33,371 nucleotides of DNA from Bacteroidia bacterium (lineage in GTDB: Bacteria > Bacteroidota > Bacteroidia > UKL13-3). The stretch's first letter is position 1; each line of letters opens with the position of its first letter. Shown piece after piece: positions 1 through 8,150 of the stretch. The translations under genes were made by a program, and so were the position numbers. The stretch covers positions 1-33,371 of the forward strand of contig JAGVLJ010000083.1 of NCBI GenBank assembly GCA_020049855.1. The letters run 5' to 3'. The notes under the pieces were generated by a model. It was not told where the DNA came from, made no database searches, and worked only from the letters and a program-made list of their open reading frames with translations.

Positions 1-1717
1 ACTCGTACGATGAACCCTCGGGGGCCGATGCCGTTAACCGCAACACACTTCGGTCATCTAATGGCGACAGTTCAGACTTAATGGTTTTAAACAATATTAC
101 TATCAAACCAAATGCAGCCAAAACGATGAGGAGTGCCTGCCAGCGTTTTTTGAGAAAACTTTCTAATGAGCGATGGTAAACCAAATTCAGTTTCACAAAA
201 AACGGTTCAGTCATTTCGTAAAATTTGGTATGCTTATGCTGCTTGCGGTTGAGCAATACGTTTAGCATGGGAGTAAGTGAAAGTGAAACAAAGGCCGAAA
301 TTAAAACTGCTCCTGCCACCACTACACCAAATTCACGAAACAGTCGTCCTACAAATCCTTGCAAAAAAATGATTGGCAAAAACACAATGGCCAGCGTGAT
401 GGAAGTAGATACTACGGCAAAGAAAATTTCATTGCTGCCCTTAATGGCGGCTTCGCGCACCGATAAACCACCTTCAATTTTTTTGAAAATGTTCTCGGTT
501 ACCACAATCCCATCATCTACTACTAAACCTGTTGCCATCACAATAGCCAGCATGGTGAGTACATTAATTGAAAAACCCGCCAGATACATAATAAAAAATG
601 CTCCAATTAATGAAACAGGAATATCTATGAGTGGGCGAATGGCAATCAGCCAGTCGCGGAAGAATAAGTAGATGATGAGTACTACGAGCAAAAAGGCAAT
701 GAGCAAGGTTTCTTGTACTTCGGTGATGGATGAGCGTATAAACTGGGTATTGTCGAGTGCTATATTCAGTTCAATATCATCGGGTTTTTCCTTTTCAATT
801 TTTGCCATTCGTTTATGAAACTCATTGGCAATATCAATATAGTTGGCTCCCGGTTGAGGTACTACGCCCAAACCAATCATCGGAGTTCCGTTTCCTTTCA
901 ATATCGTCTCTTCATTTTCGGCTCCAAGCATGGCCACGCCTATATCACGCAGTTTTATGGCATGTGTTCCGTCCGATCGGATGATGAGGTTATTGAAATC
1001 CTCTTCGGTAACGAATTTTCCCATGGTTCGTACTGTAAGTTCAGTAGTGTTTCCTTCAATTTTCCCACCGGGTAATTCTATATTTTCTTTGTCAAGAGCC
1101 GACTTAATATCCAATGGAGTTAATCCGAACGAAGCCAATTTACCGGGATCCATCCAAATGCGCATGGCATAACGTTTTTGTCCCCACACCTGAATGGTGC
1201 TTACTCCGGGAATGGTTTGCAATTTTTCGAGCAATACGTTCTCAGCATAATCATTTAACTGTAACTGATTTCTGGTACTGCTGCGTACGGTCATGGAAAT
1301 AATGGCATCAGAGTTGGCATCGGCTTTTGATACCACAGGGGGGGCATCTATATCTTGCGGCAACTGACGTACTGCCTGTGATACTTTGTCTCGCACATCA
1401 TTGGCGGCTTCTTCTAAATTTGCATCCAGATTAAACTCAACGGTTATTTGAGAAGTCCCCAAATTACTCGCTGACGCAATGGATCGAATTCCGGCAATTC
1501 CGTTAATGGATTTTTCGAGGGGCTCGGTTACCTGAGATTCAATTACCTCGGCACTTGCACCGGTGTAGGCTGTGCGCACATTAATTATGGGGGGGTCGAT
1601 GGAAGGATATTCTCGAACACCCAGAAAAGAGTAACCAATTATGCCAAATAACACGATGAGAATTGACATCACCGTAGCGAGCACTGGTCGATTTATACTG
1701 GTTGTGCTTAAACTCAT
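1..1717 (-). CDS. RND multidrug/solute efflux transporter, N-terminal part (HAE1/AcrB type), cut by window edge
   Basis: Proton-driven inner-membrane pump that works with a periplasmic fusion protein and an outer-membrane channel. About 572 residues are visible, roughly the first half of a usual ~1030-residue pump. The N-terminus MSLSTTSINRPVLATVMSIL is the classic RND first helix. Around residue 400 the helix-4 motif GLVVDDGIVVTENIF carries the paired Asp residues of the proton relay (about 500-530 on the plus strand). The read ends in the loop between repeats (SELSPLDDRSVLRLTASAPEG), a conserved RND segment. The start codon lies one base past the stop of the fusion-protein gene, so the two are translationally linked. 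Substrate cannot be told from the sequence. The frame was followed to the window edge without a stop. Confidence 0.93.
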   Translation of the reverse strand, partial: MSLSTTSINRPVLATVMSILIVLFGIIGYSFLGVREYPSIDPPIINVRTAYTGASAEVIESQVTEPLEKSINGIAGIRSIASASNLGTSQITVEFNLDANLEEAANDVRDKVSQAVRQLPQDIDAPPVVSKADANSDAIISMTVRSSTRNQLQLNDYAENVLLEKLQTIPGVSTIQVWGQKRYAMRIWMDPGKLASFGLTPLDIKSALDKENIELPGGKIEGNTTELTVRTMGKFVTEEDFNNLIIRSDGTHAIKLRDIGVAMLGAENEETILKGNGTPMIGLGVVPQPGANYIDIANEFHKRMAKIEKEKPDDIELNIALDNTQFIRSSITEVQETLLIAFLLVVLIIYLFFRDWLIAIRPLIDIPVSLIGAFFIMYLAGFSINVLTMLAIVMATGLVVDDGIVVTENIFKKIEGGLSVREAAIKGSNEIFFAVVSTSITLAIVFLPIIFLQGFVGRLFREFGVVVAGAVLISAFVSLSLTPMLNVLLNRKQHKHTKFYEMTEPFFVKLNLVYHRSLESFLKKRWQALLIVLAAFGLIVILFKTIKSELSPLDDRSVLRLTASAPEGSSYE

Positions 1718-1718
1718 C

Positions 1719-2780
1719 TTATTTAATATTGATAAGTTTTACTTTGCTCCCTTTTTTCAACTGCATCAATGCGGTGATAGCAATCGTGTCTCCGTCCGAC
1801 AGGCCATTTTTTATTTGAATAAGGTTAGAAGTACGTATGCCGGTTTCAACTTTTTGTTCAATTACCGAATCGGTTTTTATTACATAAATTTTTTGTCCTT
1901 TTAAAACCGGAACAATTGCTTCGGTAGGAACCATCAGGGTATTTTTGATATCATCAAGTATTACATCAACTGAAGCAAAGGAACCCGGAAAAAGTTTTGT
2001 GTCATTGGCGCATTTTGCACGCAGAGATATGTTACGCGTCAGCGGATCAATTTTAGGTTCAATTGCATAAACGGTTGCTTCATATGCGTTATCTGTTCCT
2101 GGTGTGGTAAAGCGAATGCGGGTACCGTTGTGAACGCGCGAAATATATTGTTCGGGTATTGCAAATTCTATTTTTATACTGCTTACATTTTGCAGCGAGG
2201 CAATTTTTGAATTGGGAGTTACAAAGGCTCCTTCGCTAATATATTTTAATCCGATAATTCCGTCAAATGGTGCCACAATTTCGGTTTTGCGTATTTGTAC
2301 TTTCAGTAGTATCATTTCGGCAGTTGCGGCATTCAGGTCATTACGTGCAATATCGTATTCTGCTTGGCTGATGCCTTCTTTTTGCAGAAGTTCTTTTTCC
2401 CTGCGCTCCATATCTGTGGCTAGCTTCATTCGTGATTCAGCTTTTTTTAGTGCTGCTTGAAGTTCAGCGTCATTGGTTTTAAGAAGCAACTCACCTTTTC
2501 GAACGGGTTTGCCTTCTGCAAAATAAATGGCGATCACTTTTCCGCTGGCTTCACATTGCAATTCTACTTCTTCATTTGCCAGTAGGGTACCTGTGGTATG
2601 AAGTGTATTGGACAAGGTTTGGCTGCGTACCAGTGCTCCCGTTACGGGAATAGGGACTGATGATCCTGTAATGCCTTTACCTCCGGCTATTGCGGGGTCT
2701 TTCTTTTGCATCAGTTTTGGAAGTGCCAATGCGGTAATGACACCCAACAGCAAGATCCAGCGTATCCATTTATTTTTCAT
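1719..2780 (-). CDS. RND efflux periplasmic membrane fusion protein (HlyD/AcrA family)
   Basis: Adaptor subunit linking the RND pump to an outer-membrane channel. It has 353 residues from the chosen start MKNKWIRW, with one hydrophobic anchor at about residues 7-22. The lipoyl/barrel half-motif VELQCEASGKVIAIYFAEGK follows, then an alpha-helical hairpin with the EGISQAEYDIARNDLNAA segment, then the second lipoyl half (EIVAPFDGIIGLKYISEGAFV) and beta-barrel domains. An in-frame ATG 20 codons upstream exists, but it lies deep inside the MarR gene and would precede the membrane anchor with charged residues, so 2780 is preferred. This start overlaps the MarR stop by 11 bp. The next gene, the pump, begins one base after this stop. 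Regulation is probably by the upstream MarR protein. Confidence 0.93.
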   Translation of the reverse strand: MKNKWIRWILLLGVITALALPKLMQKKDPAIAGGKGITGSSVPIPVTGALVRSQTLSNTLHTTGTLLANEEVELQCEASGKVIAIYFAEGKPVRKGELLLKTNDAELQAALKKAESRMKLATDMERREKELLQKEGISQAEYDIARNDLNAATAEMILLKVQIRKTEIVAPFDGIIGLKYISEGAFVTPNSKIASLQNVSSIKIEFAIPEQYISRVHNGTRIRFTTPGTDNAYEATVYAIEPKIDPLTRNISLRAKCANDTKLFPGSFASVDVILDDIKNTLMVPTEAIVPVLKGQKIYVIKTDSVIEQKVETGIRTSNLIQIKNGLSDGDTIAITALMQLKKGSKVKLINIK

Positions 2781-3282
2781 GTCGTTTCTTTTTTTCTGTT
2801 TTAACGTATTTAATAAAATACTTATCGGCAGGTAAGCCACTTAAATTTTGAAACATCCGTTCAAGCATGGCGTAAAATGTTTCTTTCTCTGTTTTGGTAA
2901 AGCCTTCAAATGCGGCTTCGTTATTTTGCCTGAAGGATTTAACAAGTTTGGGATATAATTTCTCGGCTCTGGCTGTTGGAACAATGATATACTCCCTCCG
3001 GTCGTTTGGGTTTAACTCACGCTTTACATAGCCGTTTTCGGTGAGGTAGTCTATGATGCGCACCATACTGGCTTTGTCAATTGTTAAACAATTGGAGAGA
3101 CATTGTTGCGTAGCATTTTTGTGTTTTATTATAAGGCTGAGCACAAAAAAATAGCGGTCAATGTCAAGCTCATTAAACTGTCGGCTTTGAATACCTATAT
3201 ACAGTTTTGCCAATGTATTTAGGTTAAATGCCAATGGAGTTTCTTCGTATGTTTTACTTGCGGGTGTATTTTTAGTTGCCAC
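2770..3282 (-). CDS. MarR-family transcriptional regulator
   Basis: Winged-helix DNA-binding regulator, first gene of the efflux operon, so probably its local repressor. The fold is seen in NATQQCLSNCLTIDKASMVR (recognition helix region), LTENGYVKRELNPNDRREY (the wing) and a C-terminal dimerisation helix. The longest frame starts at an ATG at 3324, but that 14-residue extension overlaps a good promoter element (TATCTTTG, 3287-3294). I therefore place the start at the GTG at 3282, giving 170 residues beginning VATKNTPASK. This would make the mRNA essentially leaderless. The alternative 3324 start cannot be excluded. The gene overlaps the fusion-protein gene by 11 bp. Confidence 0.88.
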   Translation of the reverse strand: MATKNTPASKTYEETPLAFNLNTLAKLYIGIQSRQFNELDIDRYFFVLSLIIKHKNATQQCLSNCLTIDKASMVRIIDYLTENGYVKRELNPNDRREYIIVPTARAEKLYPKLVKSFRQNNEAAFEGFTKTEKETFYAMLERMFQNLSGLPADKYFIKYVKTEKKKRHEK

Positions 3283-3286
3283 GCGG

Positions 3287-3294
3287 CAAAGATA
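3287..3294 (-). promoter_or_regulatory. Bacteroidota -7 promoter element of the MarR-efflux operon
   Basis: TATCTTTG read on the minus strand matches TAnnTTTG. A TTG lies 21 bases upstream, close to the usual -33 spacing. Predicted transcription start is at or next to the GTG at 3282. The region just upstream (3309-3327) holds an interrupted palindrome, TAGTT-N9-AACTA, at about -28 to -46. It could be the MarR operator, though this is only a suggestion. Confidence 0.55.
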
Positions 3295-3450
3295 ATTGAC
3301 AAAATAAATAGTTAGCAATATCAACTAAATTTAAATTGCTGGTTTACAAGACGGGGTATATATCTTCCCGTTTAACCTTTATTATCTGCATTTGGCACCC
3401 TTTGCGGCTCATTCGGCTGCATCGGGTATGGCGGTATTAAAAAGCCTACT

Positions 3451-3458
3451 TAGTTTTG
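3451..3458 (+). promoter_or_regulatory. Bacteroidota -7 promoter element of the LiaF-like/LytTR module
   Basis: TAGTTTTG matches TAnnTTTG and lies 19 bases before the ATG at 3478. It faces away from the MarR promoter, so 3295-3450 is a divergent control region. Confidence 0.5.
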
Positions 3459-3477
3459 CACCTATAAATTTTATAAA

Positions 3478-4260
3478 ATGGAACCAACAAATATGCGGGA
3501 TCAGTACCGTGAACAATGGGAAATTTGGCAGCAGCGCAGCCGCTATGGAAGGGTAATGGGGGGCTTTTTGCTTGTTATTATTGGGGGAGTCTTGCTGGCC
3601 CGACAAATGGGAGTGGCATTGCCCGTATGGTTATTTACCTGGGAAATGTTGTTAATTGTTGTAGGATTATATACCGGTGCCAAGCATGGTTTTCAAACGC
3701 GTGGATGGATGATTCCTGTTCTTATAGGGATGCTTTTTTTGATAGATGATTTTTATCCTGAGTTTAATATAGGGCCTATGTTGTGGCCAGTAGTTATTAT
3801 ATCGGTAGGGATGGTAATGATGTTAACACCCCGCAGGCATAAAAGTAAATTTAAAAGCTGGGAACGATGGATGAAACGCAAGGAGTATTGCGATAGTGCT
3901 GCTGAAACATATACATCCGATGATCATTTTGAATCAACCTCGGTATTTGGGGGAGTGAAAAAACATATCATCTCCAAAAATTTTAAGGACGGGGAGATTA
4001 CCTGTTTTATGGGTGGAGCTGAAATTAACTTTTCGCAAGCCGATTTTACCGGGAAGGCAATTCTGGAGGTGACTCAGGTTTTTGGCGGAACCAATATAGT
4101 GGTGCCTTCGCATTGGGAAATTCAAACCGATATGACGGCTGTTTTTGGAGGGGTTGAGGATAAAAGGCCTGTGTACAAAGAGCCGATAACTGCCGAAAAT
4201 AAAGTGTTGCTTATAAAGGGAACCTCGGTGTTCGGAGGCATTGAGATAAATAGTTATTAA
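3478..4260 (+). CDS. LiaF-like membrane protein (DUF5668-type helices plus LiaF C-terminal domain)
   Basis: Putative envelope-stress sensor or modulator. The 260 residues start with a short cytoplasmic tail, then four closely spaced hydrophobic segments at about residues 24-42, 49-66, 70-88 and 95-116, then a basic linker. The soluble C-terminal part has repeated Phe-Gly-Gly turns (TSVFGGVKK, CFMGGAEINFSQADF, QVFGGTNIVVPSHWEI, AVFGGVEDKR, TSVFGGIEI), typical of the LiaF/YvqF beta-helix-like domain. In Firmicutes LiaF restrains a LytS-unrelated kinase (LiaS). Here the downstream genes encode a LytS-type kinase and a LytTR regulator, so an analogous role is inferred from context. A second in-frame ATG occurs at codon 6. 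Start chosen from the promoter at 3451. Confidence 0.85.
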   Translation: MEPTNMRDQYREQWEIWQQRSRYGRVMGGFLLVIIGGVLLARQMGVALPVWLFTWEMLLIVVGLYTGAKHGFQTRGWMIPVLIGMLFLIDDFYPEFNIGPMLWPVVIISVGMVMMLTPRRHKSKFKSWERWMKRKEYCDSAAETYTSDDHFESTSVFGGVKKHIISKNFKDGEITCFMGGAEINFSQADFTGKAILEVTQVFGGTNIVVPSHWEIQTDMTAVFGGVEDKRPVYKEPITAENKVLLIKGTSVFGGIEINSY

Positions 4261-4287
4261 TAAAGTTATATTTAACCTTCTTATTTT

Positions 4288-4644
4288 ATGAACTGGTACC
4301 TTGCCAAACTAGTATTTTATATTAAGGCAGAAAAAGCTTCGCTGGCGCAATTTGATGAACAAATGCGTTTGGTGCAGTCACCTTCTTTGCAGGAAGCATT
4401 CTTAAAAGCTCGATTGTTGGGGATACGTCATGAAGAGCAAACCAATGATAAGGTGAAATGGGAATTTGTTGATGTCGCCCTATTGCAACACATAGAAAAT
4501 TGGATAGACGGAATGGAATTGTGCTCGCATATTCACGAAACAGAAGAACCTCATGCTTATATTCATTTTGTAAAAAGCAGGGCATCTGAGCTTGAGTTTA
4601 AAAACAATCACATTGTACAGGAGGCTATAAGAATTGCCAACTGA
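4288..4644 (+). CDS. DUF4288 family protein
   Basis: 118 residues, no signal peptide or membrane segment. The start MNWYLAKLVFYI and the FDEQMRLV segment followed by an amphipathic helix and KARLLGIRHEEQ are characteristic of the DUF4288 family, whose function is not known to me. Beta strands at WEFVDVALL and a middle acidic stretch (ETEEPHAYIHF) suggest a small alpha/beta protein. It sits 27 bp after the LiaF-like gene, and its last 11 bp overlap the histidine-kinase gene, so it is part of the same transcription unit and may feed into that signalling pathway. That link is only contextual. Confidence 0.8.
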   Translation: MNWYLAKLVFYIKAEKASLAQFDEQMRLVQSPSLQEAFLKARLLGIRHEEQTNDKVKWEFVDVALLQHIENWIDGMELCSHIHETEEPHAYIHFVKSRASELEFKNNHIVQEAIRIAN

Positions 4645-5668
4645 ATTTACAAAAGGGAAAATAATTTGGCCTTATCTTTTTTGGTGGGCTATATGGTCGG
4701 GTATTACCGCATGGCTCATTTTGTATGCCGGATTTCCTCTTAAAAATGCAGTAGCCGAAGCCTTTATTGATACGATTTCATTAGCTTTAGTAGGAGTGGC
4801 CATGTTTTATGCAATGAAATCTTACCGTCCGCGCACGCAAAATTATTTTTATCTGCGCGTTTGGGTAGTGGTGTTGGCCGTTGCGTTAACCATTGGCGAA
4901 ACGGCTGTTTTATCTCGTTTTTTTGGGAACGAAGTAATGTATGTTCATTTTTTGCATCGTATTTGGCCGTTGCGTTTTTGTTATAATTTTCTCATGATTT
5001 CGTTTGTGTCGCTGCTTAATTGGCTGGTATATTATTTTATGGAGCAGCAGGAGGAAAGAGCACGCACCACCACCCAGCAGCAACTGGTAAAAGATGCCGA
5101 GCTGAGTAAACTGCGTCAGCAATTGCAACCTCATTTTTTGTTCAATAGTTTAAACTCCATCAGTGCTTTGGTGGGCAATAGGCCCGAAGAGGCTCGCCAC
5201 ATGATTCAACAACTTTCAGATTTTTTGCGCGGAACGCTGCGAAAAGAAGAGCAACAACTGGTAACGCTGGAGGAAGAATTAAGTCATCTGCGCCTGTATC
5301 TTGATATTGAAAAAGTACGTTTCGGTCACAGGTTGCACACCGAATTAGTTTGTGCAGAGACCTGTAAACACATTAAATTACCGCACCTTATTTTGCAACC
5401 TGTGGTAGAAAACTCGATTAAATTCGGGTTATATGATACTACCGATACCATCACCATTAAGGTAATGGCAACTATTGAAACTGGTTACCTTATAATTAAA
5501 GTTACTAATCCGTTTGATCCCGAAACAGCAACTCCAAAATCGGGTACAGGTTTTGGATTAAGTTCTGCACAACGCAGGTTATATTTGCTCTATGCCCGAA
5601 ATGATTTGATACAGGCCGGTGCAGCCGATAACCTTTTTACTACAACTATTAAAATTCCGGTACTATGA
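4634..5668 (+). CDS. LytS/YehU-type sensor histidine kinase
   Basis: 344-residue membrane kinase. Four hydrophobic segments lie in residues 11-135, followed by a coiled linker and the His_kinase domain, with the phospho-acceptor His167 in LRQQLQPHFLFNSLNSISAL. The ATPase N-box is LILQPVVENSIKFG, and the G-box is SGTGFGLSSAQRRL. The start is a TTG. It is supported by CAGGAGG at 4618-4624, nine bases upstream, and by the fact that no ATG or GTG precedes the first helix in frame. It overlaps the DUF4288 gene by 11 bp and shares an ATGA overlap with the response-regulator gene downstream, which is its obvious partner. Confidence 0.92.
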   Translation: MPTEFTKGKIIWPYLFWWAIWSGITAWLILYAGFPLKNAVAEAFIDTISLALVGVAMFYAMKSYRPRTQNYFYLRVWVVVLAVALTIGETAVLSRFFGNEVMYVHFLHRIWPLRFCYNFLMISFVSLLNWLVYYFMEQQEERARTTTQQQLVKDAELSKLRQQLQPHFLFNSLNSISALVGNRPEEARHMIQQLSDFLRGTLRKEEQQLVTLEEELSHLRLYLDIEKVRFGHRLHTELVCAETCKHIKLPHLILQPVVENSIKFGLYDTTDTITIKVMATIETGYLIIKVTNPFDPETATPKSGTGFGLSSAQRRLYLLYARNDLIQAGAADNLFTTTIKIPVL

Positions 5669-6411
5669 TACGTGTAATATTAATTGATGATGAACCGTTG
5701 GCTCGAATATTGGTGCGCGAGTATTTACAGGATTATTCCAATATGGAAATTGTAGCGGAGTGTAATGATGGTTTTCAAGGTGTGAAAGCCATTCAGCAAC
5801 ATCAGCCCGATTTAATTCTTCTGGATATTCAAATGCCTAAAATTAACGGATTTGAAATGCTGGAGTTAATTGACGAGCCACCTTCGGTTATATTCACCAC
5901 GGCTTTTGATGAGTATGCCTTAAAAGCATTTGAATCACATGCCATTGATTATTTATTAAAACCATTTAGCAAAGATCGTTTTGATAAAGCCATACAAAAA
6001 TGGAAAGAACAATACAGCCACAAAAAAACAACTGCCTCAACAACTAAAGCTGTAATTGAGGAAGCAGCCATCCAACCAGAGCAGTCGCAGCGGGTGGTAA
6101 TTAAAACGGGAAGTAAAATTCGCATTATACCGGTTAACGAAATTCATTTTTTTGAGGCTGACGATGATTACGTACGCATTCACACCGCTGATGGCTCGTT
6201 TTTGAAGAAAAAGACGATGGCTTATTTTGAACAGGTACTCGACTCAAATTTGTTTGTACGGGTTCACCGTTCATTTATTTTACAATTAGCTCAAATTACT
6301 CGCATTGAATCACCCGATAATGAGCACCATTTGGCCGTACTAAAATCGGGGGCAAAAGTGCCTTTAAGCCGAAGTGGGTATCCAAAATTGAAAGCTGTGC
6401 TTGGAGTGTAA
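5665..6411 (+). CDS. LytTR-family response regulator
   Basis: 248 residues. The receiver domain (1-120) has the acidic pair Asp8-Asp9, phospho-acceptor Asp54 in LILLDIQMPKINGF, the conserved Thr in IFTTAFDEYAL and the Lys in DYLLKPFSK. A linker of about 20 residues leads to a LytTR DNA-binding domain (about 143-246: KIRIIPVNEIHFFEADDDYV, then LFVRVHRSFI). It forms a pair with the LytS-type kinase just upstream (4-bp overlap). The targets cannot be read from the sequence. The upstream LiaF-like gene is a natural candidate for autoregulation. No clear terminator was seen in the 234 bp after it. Confidence 0.95.
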   Translation: MIRVILIDDEPLARILVREYLQDYSNMEIVAECNDGFQGVKAIQQHQPDLILLDIQMPKINGFEMLELIDEPPSVIFTTAFDEYALKAFESHAIDYLLKPFSKDRFDKAIQKWKEQYSHKKTTASTTKAVIEEAAIQPEQSQRVVIKTGSKIRIIPVNEIHFFEADDDYVRIHTADGSFLKKKTMAYFEQVLDSNLFVRVHRSFILQLAQITRIESPDNEHHLAVLKSGAKVPLSRSGYPKLKAVLGV

Positions 6412-6645
6412 GTTTACTCCCTGCTTTAAATTGTTTTACATTTTATTCTTAAATAATGCTTATCCTTACATTGCACTTCTTGCCAGATAATTCAAGAGAA
6501 TAAAAACGCCTTCAAAATTCGTTGACCACAATTTCTTTTTTTATTTGTTTTTGCGTGATTGAACTATTTTATTTAAAACAATTTTACCCCTTAGCTTATC
6601 CTTTTCTATTAGGCCAACTAGAAACTATAATTGGTATGTGATAGA

Positions 6646-6948
6646 TTATACCTCGTAATCTACTACCCTTCGTTCACTTCTTGCTTCGCCAATAAAGGGC
6701 ATGATGGCTTTATGCAATGGGTGTTGCTGGTAAAAATCCAAAGCAGCCTTGTTTTCAAATTCTGAATAGAGCACAATATCCATTGATTCGGGAGAATGAA
6801 GAAAATCTATTCCAACCTCAATCTTTATTAACCCGTGAATTTGCCCATGCAGTGCTTCCAGGCTTTCTTTAATGCTTCGGGCATTGGCTTCTTTGTTCAT
6901 TCCGTTGGCTTCATCTTTCAGCCTCCAGCATACAATATGTTTAACCAT
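6646..6948 (-). CDS. Dabb-domain (stress-responsive A/B barrel) protein
   Basis: 100-residue single-domain protein. MVKHIVCWRLKDEANG at the N-terminus, a central helix (KESLEALHGQI), KIEVGIDFLHSPESMDIVLY and the C-terminal YQQHPLHKAIMPFI with RRVVDYEV match the dimeric ferredoxin-like Dabb family. Members range from plant stress proteins to small bacterial enzymes of unclear role, so no reaction is assigned. It follows the 165-residue unknown by four bases, so the two are probably co-transcribed. Confidence 0.85.
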   Translation of the reverse strand: MVKHIVCWRLKDEANGMNKEANARSIKESLEALHGQIHGLIKIEVGIDFLHSPESMDIVLYSEFENKAALDFYQQHPLHKAIMPFIGEARSERRVVDYEV

Positions 6949-6952
6949 AATT

Positions 6953-7450
6953 TTATTTTTTCGAAACGGTTGTAATTGGAATATTCTTTTCTAAATGTTC
7001 TATTTCCTGTTTAAATCTCCCCGCAGCTATGGCCGAGTTGGAGTGAATAGTTATCGCTTTCGCTCCATTCTGTATCACAAACGGAATATTACCTAACCCG
7101 GCCGTGCGTACTATAAAAAAGATGCGCTCAGAGCCGAAAGGCTGGGTACAACTAAGTTCAGTAAAAACGATAGGCGGATTCCCTGCCTTTGCGATGTAAA
7201 TATATTGGTTATCTACCGTTAGTATGGATTGTCTGTCTGTTGGAACATAAACAAAATGCAGGTAGGCAGGTTTGCCGATCAATAAATCAGCAATAAATTT
7301 GGCTGTTAAACTTACTGCGGTTCCATGCGGCTCCGTTACTTTTTTAGCCAAGTAAAATTCTGACGAGGCATTGGTAGGCTGGTTGTTTGAATTTACTAAA
7401 AATTCAAATGCCTTTGCGTACTGTTTTTTAATGTCCACTTTGGTCTGCAC
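6953..7450 (-). CDS. Conserved-looking protein of unknown function
   Basis: 165 residues starting at a GTG (no in-frame ATG nearby). I do not recognise the family. It is soluble by composition, with no signal peptide or transmembrane helix. The N-terminal third is helical and polar. The middle contains alternating hydrophobic strands (PAYLHFVYVP, NQYIYIAKAG, ERIFFIVRTAG, IPFVIQNGAKAITIH), suggesting a beta-rich fold. A short helix ends the chain. It is immediately upstream of the Dabb protein with a four-base gap, which suggests a two-gene unit. Confidence 0.7.
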   Translation of the reverse strand: MQTKVDIKKQYAKAFEFLVNSNNQPTNASSEFYLAKKVTEPHGTAVSLTAKFIADLLIGKPAYLHFVYVPTDRQSILTVDNQYIYIAKAGNPPIVFTELSCTQPFGSERIFFIVRTAGLGNIPFVIQNGAKAITIHSNSAIAAGRFKQEIEHLEKNIPITTVSKK

Positions 7451-8138
7451 TTTGCAAATATTATCATTTTTGTCTAATAATTCACCCTTCCTTTATCAAA
7501 TTAGGCGTTGCCATTCATCAATCCGGGTGGGCGATGGGGGTAATCAATCCACTTATTTTTTTAGAAGAGGGAGTTCCCCCCTAACTCTGTTTTTTGGTAA
7601 CATTTTTTAATTTAACTGTAATTTTAACTATTGGGCAAATTAGTTGCACCGTTCTTTATATTATATATTATTTGGTTTTGTATTATGCTTGTTACTTCTC
7701 CTGCCTAGTGTTAAGTTCAAGCGAAAAATGGCACAGAACTAAGAATCGGTAAATTTGGATTGTGCTTATTAGTGCTTAAATGCTTATTACGAATGTACAT
7801 GGATTAATAATAAACAGCACTTCAATAGGTGCAACTACACAATGCGCTATTCTGCTATGTTGCATTCATCCGCACGTTACAGCAACAAAAATAGCATCGT
7901 GAATGGCTTCAATAGTTGCAGGTAACATCTTTTGCGGCCTATAGAAGAGCTTTTAAGCTATCTGTTTATTGGCTTTACTGTCCTGCGCTTCTTCGGATAC
8001 AATTTATCAATATACAGCTATTGCAAGTAGAAAACGCTAACATACGGAATCGGGCTGTACTGCATGGTTTTATAAGGAATTTATATTGGCAAAATAAGGA
8101 TTGAACTTAAAAACTAAGCATTATGTTGTCAGACTAAT
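7451..8138. other. Intergenic region without a convincing gene
   Basis: About 690 bp between two diverging genes. Only short chance ORFs (up to 62 codons) are seen, on either strand. A promoter-like TAAATTTG occurs at 7750-7757 on the plus strand. A nine-base direct repeat TGCTTATTA is at 7763-7771 and 7781-7789. A small hairpin GAGTT-N7-AACTC is near 7570. An unannotated small RNA is possible but not supported by a clear terminator. Confidence 0.5.
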
Positions 8139-8146
8139 TAACTTTG
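8139..8146 (+). promoter_or_regulatory. Bacteroidota -7 promoter element of miaA
   Basis: TAACTTTG matches TAnnTTTG and ends four bases before the ATG of miaA. The transcript would therefore start at or within a few bases of the start codon. Confidence 0.5.
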
Positions 8147-8150
8147 TATC

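Noticed and set aside
225-1302. Several plus-strand ORFs across the left edge
   Set aside because: They are shadows of the RND pump gene on the minus strand, which translates cleanly through the region.
2780-2840. Longer start for the fusion protein
   Set aside because: It would add residues deep inside the MarR gene ahead of the membrane anchor.
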